A stretch of 5,401 bases of DNA from Prevotellaceae bacterium (GCA_021204545.1 JAJPZF010000190.1:1-5401); one strand, 5' to 3'. Shown: positions 1 through 5,401, numbered from the stretch's first letter. Translations and numbers: made by a program. The notes: generated by a model not told the origin, from the letters alone.

Positions 1-277
1 CGTAGTAGGAGACGTAGTACTGCACGGCGTTCTCTGGGAAGAAGCCCTTCATCTCCGAGTAGAGCTGTGCCGCCAGCGTCTTGTTGTGGCTGAGGATGAG
101 CGTGGGCCTGCCTACACGGGCTATGATGTTAGCCATAGTGAACGTCTTGCCCGAGCCAGTGACGCCCAGCAGCACCTGCGCCCGCTCGCCCCGCAGCACG
201 CCTTCCGTCAGCTGGCGGATAGCCTCAGGCTGGTCGCCCGTCGGCTTGAAGCCGCTCTTAAGCCTGTATCCCTCCAT
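1..277 (-). CDS. uvrB: UvrABC system protein B (excinuclease subunit B), N-terminal part, cut by window edge
   Basis: UvrB is the DNA-damage-verifying helicase-like subunit of bacterial nucleotide excision repair. It is loaded by UvrA and recruits UvrC. The visible 92 residues begin [20 protein letters not shown], the Q-motif-like start of the family, followed by the Walker A loop GVTGSGKT (residues 38-45), helicase motif Ia ([19 protein letters not shown], about 59-77) and the [14 protein letters not shown] block just before the left edge. These match the known UvrB N-terminus almost residue for residue. The ATG at 277 gives the usual family start, and its Walker A lysine (K44) lies within a residue of the usual position. 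The gene is transcribed away from bamD. A TAACTTTG promoter box ends only 9 nt before the ATG, so the leader should be very short. No Shine-Dalgarno sequence is visible. The remainder, including the beta-hairpin, lies outside the window. Confidence 0.97.
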   Translation of the reverse strand, partial: MEGYRLKSGFKPTGDQPEAIRQLTEGVLRGERAQVLLGVTGSGKTFTMANIIARVGRPTLILSHNKTLAAQLYSEMKGFFPENAVQYYVSYY

Positions 278-286
278 AGCAACGGG

Positions 287-319
287 CAAAGTTATGGAAT
301 TATCTTGCTTTAATCGAAA
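287..319 (-). promoter_or_regulatory. Putative Bacteroidota sigma-type promoter for uvrB
   Basis: On the minus strand, TAACTTTG (294 down to 287) fits the Bacteroidota -7 element TAnnTTTG exactly. About 21 nt upstream, TTTC (319 to 316) is one base from the -33 TTTG. Transcription should start near 280-282, which leaves only a few nucleotides before the uvrB ATG at 277. The promoter is interleaved with the bamD promoter on the other strand. Confidence 0.6.
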
Positions 320-335
320 GAAGAGCATAACTTTG
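305..335 (+). promoter_or_regulatory. Putative Bacteroidota promoter for the bamD-rpoZ-DUF4293 cluster
   Basis: TTG (305-307), a 20-nt spacer and TAACTTTG (328-335) match the Bacteroidota -33/-7 consensus. Transcription should begin about 5-6 nt beyond the box, near 340-342. This coincides with the GTG start codon of bamD at 341 and implies a leaderless or nearly leaderless message. Confidence 0.7.
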
Positions 336-340
336 CGCCC

Positions 341-1204
341 GTGAAGCAAAAGAGCCTCCCTTACCTGATCGTAATCATTGCGTTGACGACGCTAAGCTCC
401 TGCGGCGAGTACCAGGCGATACAGAAGAGCCAGGACTACGAGTACCGCTACGAGGCGGCGAAGTCCTACTTCGTAGAGGGCAAGTACAAGAAGGCAAGCA
501 CCCTGCTGGGCGACCTCATAGCGATGCTCAAGGGGACGGCTTGGGGCGAGGAGTCGCTCTACATGCTCTCGATGAGCGAGTACCTGAGCCACGACTACGA
601 GACCTCAGCCAACTACTTCAAGAAGTACTACCAGACGTACCCGAAGGGCACCTTCGTGGAGCAGGCTTACTACTACTCAGGCATGTCGCTCTTCAAGCAG
701 ACGCCCGAGGCAAGGCTCGACCAGACCACCACGATAACGGCTATGGCGGAGATACAGACCTTCATGGACCTCTACCCCAACACCCGTATGAAGCAGGCGT
801 GTCAGGACATGGTCTTCGCCCTGCAGGACAAGCTCGTGGACAAGGAGTGCCTCTCGGCGCAGCTCTACTACAACCTCGGTACTTACGTGGGCAACTGCAC
901 GAGCGGCGGCAGCAACTATATGGCTTGCGTCGTCACTGCCCAGAACGCCCTCAAGGACTACCCCTACGCCGCCCCGCAGAAGAGGGAGCGCCTCGCCTTC
1001 CTCGTGCTAAGCTCCAAGTACAAGCTTGCAATAGAGAGCGTGGAGGAGAAGAGGGTGGAGCGCTTCCGCGACGCGATAGACGAGTTCTACGCCTTCCAGA
1101 ACGACTACCCCGAGTCGAAGTACACGAAGGAGGCGCAGGAGATGTTCGAGAAGGCGGAGCGCATCGTGCAGCACAAGAACATCGACCTGGACGAGGAAGA
1201 CTAA
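341..1204 (+). CDS. bamD: Outer membrane protein assembly factor BamD (YfiO-type lipoprotein)
   Basis: BamD is a periplasmic lipoprotein that works with BamA to fold beta-barrel proteins into the outer membrane. The 287-residue product has a lysine-containing N-terminus, a hydrophobic stretch (about 6-18) and a lipobox L18-S19-S20-C21, so Cys21 is the expected lipidated residue. The rest is helical TPR-like repeats, with helix pairs near 33-63, 68-101, 105-146, 172-208 and 216-258, several ending in a Tyr-Pro turn (TYP, LYP, DYP). This is somewhat longer than the roughly 245 residues of E. coli BamD. The tail (IDLDEED) is acidic. The start is GTG. The next in-frame ATG (codon 62) would remove the signal peptide and lipobox, so GTG is preferred. 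It is the first gene of a cluster with rpoZ (15-nt gap) and DUF4293, an order I recall as common in Bacteroidota. Another TPR lipoprotein is possible but less likely. Confidence 0.9.
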   Translation: MKQKSLPYLIVIIALTTLSSCGEYQAIQKSQDYEYRYEAAKSYFVEGKYKKASTLLGDLIAMLKGTAWGEESLYMLSMSEYLSHDYETSANYFKKYYQTYPKGTFVEQAYYYSGMSLFKQTPEARLDQTTTITAMAEIQTFMDLYPNTRMKQACQDMVFALQDKLVDKECLSAQLYYNLGTYVGNCTSGGSNYMACVVTAQNALKDYPYAAPQKRERLAFLVLSSKYKLAIESVEEKRVERFRDAIDEFYAFQNDYPESKYTKEAQEMFEKAERIVQHKNIDLDEED

Positions 1205-1219
1205 CCATCAACAACATAT

Positions 1220-1573
1220 ATGGACTACAAGAAGACAAAGGCACCCACGACGACAGTGACACGAGACGTGGTTAACCTCTCGAAGGACACGGGCAATATC
1301 TATGAGACAGTCGCCATCATAGGCAAGAGGGCTAACCAGATATCACAGGACATAAAGCAGGAGCTCACGCACAAGCTGCAGGAGTTCGCACCGCAGACCG
1401 ACAACCTCGACGAGGTGTTCGAGAACTGCGAGCAGATAGAGATCTCACGCTACTACGAGCGGCTGCCCAAGCCCTCGCTCATAGCCACGCAGGAGTTCAT
1501 CGAAGGCAACATATACTACCGCAACCCCACCGAGGAGGAGCAGGCTACTGCCGACCAGCAGGCCGAGGATTAG
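1220..1573 (+). CDS. rpoZ: DNA-directed RNA polymerase omega subunit (RpoZ/Rpb6 family, Bacteroidota type)
   Basis: The omega subunit helps fold and stabilise the beta-prime subunit of RNA polymerase. The 117-residue product carries GNIYETVAIIGKRANQIS at residues 25-42, which corresponds to the core omega/Rpb6 helix pattern in which a Tyr-containing segment is followed by an (A)KRA motif. A further conserved-looking stretch reads ISRYYERLPKPSLIATQEF (about 75-93), and the tail is glutamate- and glutamine-rich (EEEQATADQQAED). It is longer than E. coli omega (about 90 residues), as expected for the Bacteroidota form with extra C-terminal sequence. The ATG follows the bamD stop by 15 nt of A-rich sequence without a Shine-Dalgarno match. 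No promoter box lies in the gap, so it is probably co-transcribed with bamD. These proteins are often annotated only as hypothetical or Rpb6-like. Confidence 0.85.
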   Translation: MDYKKTKAPTTTVTRDVVNLSKDTGNIYETVAIIGKRANQISQDIKQELTHKLQEFAPQTDNLDEVFENCEQIEISRYYERLPKPSLIATQEFIEGNIYYRNPTEEEQATADQQAED

Positions 1574-1591
1574 CCGTTCCCTTCCCTTATT

Positions 1592-2044
1592 ATGCTTCAG
1601 AGGATACAGACGCTTTATCTCCTCATTGCCGCCGTCCTCCAGACGGTGTGTCTCTGCCGCCCTGTCGGGCTCTTCCTCACAGAGGACGGGGAGCTTGTGG
1701 CTCGCCTCTTCAACCTCTGGACAAGCTCGGCAGAAGGCACCCACTCCCTCGCCCCGTGGGCGCTGTTCGCCATCCTTCTCATCGCCACAACGCTCACGCT
1801 CATCTCCATCTTCCTCTTCCGCACTCGAGCCTTGCAGATGCGTGCGGTGTCGCTCTCTATTGTGCTGCTGGTGGGATACTATGCCTACCTCGTCGTCTTC
1901 GTGTGGCTTCACTCCGAAGGCGTAAGCTTCCGCCCCACCATTTCCGCCGCCCTTCCTCTCTGCTCCCTAATACTTCTTTACCTCGCCTTCCGGGGCATCC
2001 TCAAGGACGAGCTGCTCATCCGCTCGCTCGACCGCCTGAGGTAG
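1592..2044 (+). CDS. DUF4293 family four-helix integral membrane protein
   Basis: A 150-residue protein with four predicted membrane segments at about 7-28, 53-76, 86-106 and 116-135, and a conserved-looking cytoplasmic tail KDELLIRSLDRLR (138-150). The N-terminus MLQRIQTLYLLIA, the four-segment layout, the tail, and the position directly after bamD and rpoZ match what I know of DUF4293, a Bacteroidota-specific family of unknown function. No catalytic residues are apparent. A hydrophilic loop (about 29-52) lies between helices 1 and 2 and should face outside if the basic tail is cytoplasmic. The 18-nt gap from rpoZ is pyrimidine-rich and lacks a Shine-Dalgarno sequence, so this is likely the last gene of the bamD operon. 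It converges with the permease gene, with only 25 nt between their stop codons. Confidence 0.8.
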   Translation: MLQRIQTLYLLIAAVLQTVCLCRPVGLFLTEDGELVARLFNLWTSSAEGTHSLAPWALFAILLIATTLTLISIFLFRTRALQMRAVSLSIVLLVGYYAYLVVFVWLHSEGVSFRPTISAALPLCSLILLYLAFRGILKDELLIRSLDRLR

Positions 2045-2070
2045 GCGCTTCCCTTAAGCATTAACCGCCT
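2043..2070. terminator. Weak possible bidirectional terminator between convergent genes
   Basis: AGGC (2043-2046) can pair with GCCT (2067-2070), and inside it GCTT (2047-2050) pairs with AAGC (2056-2059) around a CCCTT loop, with a 7-nt bulge on one side. There is no T-run on either strand, so as an intrinsic terminator it is weak. It is listed only because two operons must end in this 25-bp gap. Confidence 0.2.
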
Positions 2071-3665
2071 CACACGCCGTAGAAGAGCGGGATAAGGAAG
2101 ACGCTGAGCAGGAAGACAATGACGTTCAGCGGCAGGCCCACCTTGATGAAGTCGGTGAACTTGTAGCCTCCAACGCCCTGCACTATGAGGTTTGTCTGAT
2201 AACCTATGGGCGTGCTGAACGAGGCGCTGGCGGCGAAGCAGATACAGATGAAGAAAGGTGTCGGATCCACGCCAAGCGTGTTGGAAATGCTCAGGGCGAG
2301 GGGGAAGGCGAGTGCGGCCGCCGCGTTGTTAGTTATGAGCTCCGTGAAGATATTAGTGATGAGATAGAGCGCGGCCAGCATGATGTAGATGCCGTTCTTG
2401 CTGTTGCGGGCACTTTCCGCCAAGCCTATGATGTAGTTTCCCACGCAGTCCGCCAGCCCGCTGTTAATCATTCCCTTGCTTATGGCGAAGGCGCAGGCGA
2501 TGGTGATAAGGACGTCCCATGAGATGAACTTCGTGTAGCGGCGCGACGAGTACATACCTGTCCAGGCCATTATCACGGTCGTCACCGCGGCGAAGAAGAA
2601 CATGTCGAGCTTCACGTTAGGGGTGAGGAGCTCGATGCCCACGCTCTCGCCCAGGGTTGCCCCGGCGATCATCAGCACGACCAGCAGCAAGGCCAGCCAG
2701 CGCTTGCGCACGCCCATCGGCTTCTCTATGTCTCCGAGCCGGTTTATCATTACAAACACGCGGCTTTCCTTCCACGCTTTGATGAAGCTCTCGTCGCCGT
2801 CCACCAGCAAGGTATCGTCCTTCGTCATCTTGACGTTCATGTAATCGCCCTTCACAATCTTGCCTCTGCGCCTGATGGCCTTGACATTCACGCCGTAATG
2901 GCGGAAGAAGTCGAACTCGCGTATGGTCTTTCCCAGCCCGGGAAAGCGGGTGCTGAGCATCACCTCCATGCGTGTCATCCCCTCGGGCGTGTCTTGCGTC
3001 TGGCCATCATAGGAGTCCGGCCGCCTGTCCGGCAGCAAATAGCGCGAGACAAGGATGAGATATATCAGGCCAGTCACGCAAATGAAGACGCCAGCCTTGC
3101 CAAGCTCGAACATGCCTATGTTGTGCACGCTCGGGTTGTCTTGGAAAAGGCCCGAGCTCATCCCGTCCGATATGAGGCCGTCCACGACAATGTTGGTGCT
3201 TGTCCCGATCAGTGTGCAGATTCCCCCGAGGATTGTGGCGTAGCTCAGCGGGATGAGGAACTTGGTGGGCGGGAGGCTCATCTTCTTCGCCCAGTTCTTT
3301 ATCATCGGGGCAAAGATGACGACGACGGGAGTGTTGTTGAGAAACGCCGAGATGACGGAGACCACGGGCAGGAAGCGCAGGTTCGCGCGCTCCACGCTCA
3401 GGTTCTTCCGGGGCAGGAGCCTGTATATTATCCGCTGAAGTATGCCGCTGTTCCTCACTCCCTCGCTGACGAGGTAGAGCAGCGCCACGGTTATCATCGC
3501 CTTGTTCGAGAAGCCCATCACTGCCTCGTCGGCTGTTATCACGCGGCCGCAAAGCAAGAGTATGACTGCCGAGAAGAGAATAATCCCCGGCCTCAGCTTG
3601 TCTGTGATTAATGCCACGAGCATTAGCACCAGCACTCCGAGGGTGAAAAGGACACTAAAGGTCAT
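2070..3665 (-). CDS. SLC13/DASS-type sodium:anion symporter with internal RCK_C (TrkA-C) domain
   Basis: A 531-residue inner-membrane permease of the divalent anion:sodium symporter group (ArsB/NhaD-like ion transporter fold). The N-terminal half (membrane segments near 4-20, 26-40, 55-70, 100-120, 139-158, 190-208) contains FLNNTP (109-113 region) and GTSTNIVV (154-161). The C-terminal half (segments from 322 onward) has the matching pair ITNNAAAA (444-451) and STPIGYQTN (484-492). This inverted-repeat arrangement, with Ser/Thr-Asn motifs in both halves, lines the substrate and sodium sites in the family. A soluble insert at about 230-302 has RCK_C character (RMEVML...PGLGKTIREF...VNVKAIRRRG...DDTLLVDG). 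Many bacterial relatives of about 600 residues carry two such domains; this one has room for one. An in-frame stop sits directly before the ATG. It lies 50 nt after the esterase gene with no promoter box between, so co-transcription is likely. Substrate (dicarboxylate, sulfate or another anion) is not readable from sequence. Confidence 0.88.
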   Translation of the reverse strand: MTFSVLFTLGVLVLMLVALITDKLRPGIILFSAVILLLCGRVITADEAVMGFSNKAMITVALLYLVSEGVRNSGILQRIIYRLLPRKNLSVERANLRFLPVVSVISAFLNNTPVVVIFAPMIKNWAKKMSLPPTKFLIPLSYATILGGICTLIGTSTNIVVDGLISDGMSSGLFQDNPSVHNIGMFELGKAGVFICVTGLIYLILVSRYLLPDRRPDSYDGQTQDTPEGMTRMEVMLSTRFPGLGKTIREFDFFRHYGVNVKAIRRRGKIVKGDYMNVKMTKDDTLLVDGDESFIKAWKESRVFVMINRLGDIEKPMGVRKRWLALLLVVLMIAGATLGESVGIELLTPNVKLDMFFFAAVTTVIMAWTGMYSSRRYTKFISWDVLITIACAFAISKGMINSGLADCVGNYIIGLAESARNSKNGIYIMLAALYLITNIFTELITNNAAAALAFPLALSISNTLGVDPTPFFICICFAASASFSTPIGYQTNLIVQGVGGYKFTDFIKVGLPLNVIVFLLSVFLIPLFYGV

Positions 3666-3715
3666 TTATGCTTCTTCTGTTAAGGTTATCGCGGTTTTTC
3701 CTTAGGCTTGTCGCG

Positions 3716-4900
3716 TCAATTCCCGTCGGGCTTCACGAGATCTGTCGTGTGGCTCGGCACCCAGAGGAAGGCTTCCGCGCTGTCAGGCTGAAGCGGCGAG
3801 AAATCTTTCGGGAACTCCGGGCGCAGATACTTCGTGAAAGCTGCGCCTTCCTCGAGCAGACCCACGACAACGCACTTGGCTATCTCGTAGGCGCCGTAGG
3901 GGTTGAAGTGCGTGTTGTCGGCGAGCGCCGTCTCCTGCCCCGGGAAAGTGTTGGCAGGATAGTGGACAAACGCCCGTTTTGTCCCGTCCACGCCCATCGT
4001 CTCGAACAGCTCGCGCGTCATCTCGTGCAGGTCGATGAGCTTGCAGCCCTCGCGCTCCGCCACCTGGCGCATTGCCTCCGGGTAGTCGCCGTGCGACTCC
4101 CGTATGCGGCCCTCGCTGTCAAACGTCCTGCGCTGCGTGGGCGTCACGAGGATAGGCTCAGCCTCGCGCGCGCGCGATTCATCTATAAATGTCTTCAGCG
4201 CCGTGGCGAAGTTGTAGTAAGCCCCGCTGCCGGGGAAGTTTTGCTTCTGGTCGTTGTGGCCGAACTCGATGATGATGTAGTCGCCCGCCTTCATCATCGA
4301 GAGCGCTTTCTCGAGCCTTCCCGCCTGTATGAACGTGCTTGCCGTCTCGCCGCTCTCGGCCATGTTGCAGAAGCAAAGGCTGTCGGTGAACCATCGCGGG
4401 ATCATCTGGCCCCAGCTCGCCCACGGCTCGTCGTCTTGGTCGACGACGGTGGAGTTTCCGCAAAGGAAAACTGTCGGGCAGACACTGTCAGGCTCGATTT
4501 TCACTCGGTTCACGGCCTGGCGCTCGCCCGTTATCTCAAGCGTGAGATACGGGTCCCAGTCCAGCTTGCCCCGCTCCCTGTCCTTTATCCTCACGGCTTC
4601 CCGCCCGGGAATATCGGGCGTGCGCTTGTTCACGAGGAAGGAGATAGACTTTGTCTCGCCTTTTCGCGTCTGCTCGTTCTCGATGAACAGGCGGCGGCTC
4701 TCGGCTCTCACGGTGGTGCTCCCCGCGAATTGCTTGCATCCCAGGTCAACGGTGACGCGGTAGTTGCCGTCCGGCACCTCTACGCTCACGTAATAATACT
4801 TTTTCCCGAGGCTGTCCGTGAGACTTATCTCGGCCACGGGCCCTGCCGCCGCTGCGAGTCCCATGCACGCCAAGGCGGCGGCGAAGATGTGCTTAAACAT
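3716..4900 (-). CDS. Secreted SGNH-hydrolase, CE12-like rhamnogalacturonan acetylesterase
   Basis: A 394-residue exported esterase expected to remove acetyl groups from pectic rhamnogalacturonan. Residues 1-19 form a signal peptide (MFKH, then an Ala-rich core ending AAAAG). Residues about 20-140 form a beta-rich domain (YRVTVDLG, TTVRAESRR, WDPYLTLEI) typical of the N-terminal part of Bacteroidota CE12-type enzymes. The SGNH core follows: block I CGNSTVVDQ (147-155, nucleophile Ser150; GNS in place of the textbook GDS), EPWASWGQM (158-166), block II SGETAS (183-188, Gly184), block III GHNDQK (214-219, Asn216), and block V DNTHFNPYGA (328-337, Asp328 and His331). All four catalytic or oxyanion positions are present. 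It is first in an apparent two-gene operon with the anion permease. A different acylated substrate (xylan or another acetylated glycan) is possible. Confidence 0.87.
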   Translation of the reverse strand: MFKHIFAAALACMGLAAAAGPVAEISLTDSLGKKYYYVSVEVPDGNYRVTVDLGCKQFAGSTTVRAESRRLFIENEQTRKGETKSISFLVNKRTPDIPGREAVRIKDRERGKLDWDPYLTLEITGERQAVNRVKIEPDSVCPTVFLCGNSTVVDQDDEPWASWGQMIPRWFTDSLCFCNMAESGETASTFIQAGRLEKALSMMKAGDYIIIEFGHNDQKQNFPGSGAYYNFATALKTFIDESRAREAEPILVTPTQRRTFDSEGRIRESHGDYPEAMRQVAEREGCKLIDLHEMTRELFETMGVDGTKRAFVHYPANTFPGQETALADNTHFNPYGAYEIAKCVVVGLLEEGAAFTKYLRPEFPKDFSPLQPDSAEAFLWVPSHTTDLVKPDGN

Positions 4901-4919
4901 TAATTAGCATTGCTTTGCG

Positions 4920-4950
4920 CGAAGTTAACATAAGTAGCGGATAAGCCAAA
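4920..4950 (-). promoter_or_regulatory. Putative promoter for the esterase-permease pair
   Basis: On the minus strand TTTG (4950 to 4947), a 19-nt spacer and TAACTTCG (4927 to 4920) resemble the Bacteroidota promoter with one mismatch in the -7 box (TTCG for TTTG). A start near 4914 would give a leader of about 14 nt before the ATG at 4900. It is divergent from the tRNA promoter, with 15 bp between the two -33 elements. Confidence 0.5.
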
Positions 4951-4965
4951 AAAAGCGGGGGCAAA

Positions 4966-4997
4966 TTTGGCGCGTTCGCCCGATTGTAGTACTTTTG
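4966..4997 (+). promoter_or_regulatory. Bacteroidota promoter for tRNA-Thr
   Basis: TTTG (4966-4969), a 20-nt spacer and TACTTTTG (4990-4997) match the -33/-7 consensus with no mismatch. Transcription should begin near 5002-5004, 6-8 nt before the mature 5' end of the tRNA, so the promoter serves that gene. Confidence 0.8.
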
Positions 4998-5009
4998 CCC
5001 TCGCTTTAA

Positions 5010-5082
<73 letters not shown>

Positions 5083-5097
5083 CGGCTGGAGGAAATG

Positions 5098-5129
5098 CGG
5101 GCGCGCCTTGGGCAGCGCCCGTTTTCTTT
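5098..5129 (+). terminator. Intrinsic terminator of tRNA-Thr
   Basis: CGGGCGC (5098-5104) pairs perfectly with GCGCCCG (5115-5121). Inside, GCC (5105-5107) and GGC (5111-5113) pair around TTG, with a single bulged A. TTTTCTTT follows (5122-5129). A GC-rich stem of 7 plus 3 bp followed by a T-run, 15 nt after the tRNA, is a textbook Rho-independent terminator. Confidence 0.88.
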
Positions 5130-5150
5130 GGGCGAAATTGGTCTCAGGGC

Positions 5151-5181
5151 TTGGTTTTCCCGCATTTTCTCACTACCTTTG
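5151..5181 (+). promoter_or_regulatory. Putative promoter reading into the repeat region
   Basis: TTG (5151-5153), a 20-nt spacer and TACCTTTG (5174-5181) match the Bacteroidota promoter as well as those of tRNA-Thr and bamD. Transcription should start near 5186-5188. It lies after the tRNA terminator and points right. No start codon with a meaningful frame follows in the window, so the product is either a non-coding RNA or a gene beyond the edge with a leader longer than 200 nt. Confidence 0.55.
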
Positions 5182-5244
5182 CCTTGTGCCTCGGCGGGCT
5201 TCAGGATAGGCCCCCGAAGCGTTTCCCAGGGAAGCTCAGGAGGC

Positions 5245-5317
5245 CCGTTCCCGCTACGTGTAGCATCCGCCCTCGCTACGTGTAGCATCCGCTCCCGCTA
5301 CGTGTAGCGTGAGCGCG
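5245..5317. repeat. Minisatellite, 22-bp period, near-palindromic core GCTACGTGTAGC
   Basis: The 12-bp core GCTACGTGTAGC occurs exactly three times, at 5253-5264, 5275-5286 and 5297-5308, each 22 bp apart. Units 1 and 2 also share CATCCGC after the core; unit 3 diverges after its core. A partial unit (CCGTTCC, 5245-5251, against CCGCTCC in unit 2) precedes the first core. The core is an imperfect palindrome with arms GCTAC and GTAGC around GT. Each core holds a TAG, and the period is not a multiple of three, so it is not coding in the plus direction. Confidence 0.9.
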
Positions 5318-5324
5318 TAACCAT

Positions 5325-5397
5325 CGAGGAATTGGCGCGCGGCCCGAAGGAAAAATAAAAAAAGCTTCGAGGAATCGCGTCAAAACCCACGAGGAAT
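5325..5397. repeat. Dispersed short repeat, core CGAGGAAT, continuing to window edge
   Basis: CGAGGAAT occurs at 5325-5332, 5368-5375 and 5390-5397, spaced 43 and 22 bp. A degenerate copy CGAAGGAA at 5345-5352 fills the larger gap, giving steps of 20, 23 and 22 bp. Sequence after the core is loosely shared and CG-rich (TGGCGCG, CGCGTC). The third copy is 4 bases from the edge, so the array may extend further. No coding sense is seen. Confidence 0.6.
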
Positions 5398-5401
5398 TTG
5401 A

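Larger units (their letters stand above)
287..335. repeat. Inverted repeat formed by two mirrored promoter boxes
   Basis: CAAAGTTATG (287-296) and CATAACTTTG (326-335) are perfect 10-bp inverted copies separated by 29 bp. The symmetry extends outward imperfectly: CGGG at 283-286 and CCCG at 338-341, offset by two bases. Each arm contains the -7 box of one divergent promoter. The arms lie at or upstream of both predicted transcript starts, so the symmetry would act at the DNA level, not as an RNA hairpin. Confidence 0.65.
5083..5401. other. Gene-less region after tRNA-Thr
   Basis: No credible coding sequence is seen in these 319 bases on either strand. Open frames that cross it also run through the tRNA and terminator, or start inside the repeats. 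It holds the tRNA terminator, a right-facing promoter, a 22-bp-period minisatellite and a scattered CGAGGAAT repeat family, each listed separately. The stretch 5187-5244, between promoter and repeats, has possible competing RNA stems (GCTTC at 5198-5202 can pair with GAAGC at 5216-5220 or at 5231-5235). Confidence 0.7.

Noticed and set aside
541..1275. A 244-codon plus-strand frame overlapping bamD
   Set aside because: An out-of-frame read of bamD, Arg/Pro/Gly-rich with no motif. The bamD frame has a lipobox and TPR pattern.
1445..1912. A 155-codon minus-strand frame overlapping rpoZ and DUF4293
   Set aside because: Glu/Arg-rich composition typical of antisense frames. It conflicts with two supported genes on the other strand.
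2898..3611. A 237-codon plus-strand frame within the permease
   Set aside because: His/Glu/Arg-rich antisense translation of a membrane protein. The minus strand has clear membrane segments and paired family motifs.
4520..4576. Esterase GNS in place of GDS as a loss of function
   Set aside because: The nucleophile Ser150 and the Gly, Asn, Asp and His blocks are intact. As I recall, GNS occurs in Bacteroidota CE12-type enzymes, so it is not a defect.
3668..4903. A 411-codon plus-strand frame, longer than the esterase it overlaps
   Set aside because: It is a shadow of the esterase: Arg/Leu/Val-rich, with no recognisable motif. The minus-strand frame has a signal peptide and all SGNH blocks.
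5245..5397. CRISPR array
   Set aside because: The conserved core is only 12 bp with 10-bp intervals, too short for repeats and spacers. No cas genes are present and the intervals are similar to each other.

Overview
The window looks like chromosomal DNA from a G+C-rich member of the Bacteroidota, probably Bacteroidales. Three things point there: the gene set (a bamD - RNA polymerase omega - DUF4293 cluster), promoters of the Bacteroidota form (TTTG/TTG, 19-21 nt, TAnnTTTG), and the lack of clear Shine-Dalgarno sequences before most genes. The genus cannot be fixed from this sequence.

Layout. At 1-277 (minus strand) lies the N-terminal part of uvrB, running off the left edge. A 63-bp divergent intergenic region (278-340) carries two back-to-back promoters inside an inverted repeat. 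The plus-strand cluster bamD (341-1204), rpoZ (1220-1573) and a DUF4293 membrane protein (1592-2044) follows with gaps of 15 and 18 nt, so it is probably one operon. It meets a minus-strand pair tail to tail: an SLC13/DASS-type permease with an internal RCK_C domain (2070-3665), preceded in its operon by a secreted SGNH esterase resembling CE12 rhamnogalacturonan acetylesterases (3716-4900). A second divergent promoter region (4901-5009) separates this pair from a tRNA-Thr(CGT) gene (5010-5082), which ends at a strong intrinsic terminator (5098-5129).

The last 319 bases (5083-5401) have no credible gene. They hold the terminator, a well-formed promoter pointing right (5151-5181), a 22-bp-period minisatellite built on GCTACGTGTAGC (three copies), and a second scattered repeat family with core CGAGGAAT (three exact copies, continuing to the window edge).

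How the genes relate: the left part is housekeeping (nucleotide excision repair, outer membrane protein assembly, transcription). The esterase-permease pair may link removal of acetyl groups from pectin-type polysaccharide to uptake of an anionic product, but the permease substrate is unknown. Nothing seen amounts to a new defence or mobile system. The least explained material is the right-hand repeat region and the promoter aimed into it, followed by the near-leaderless divergent promoters at 278-340.
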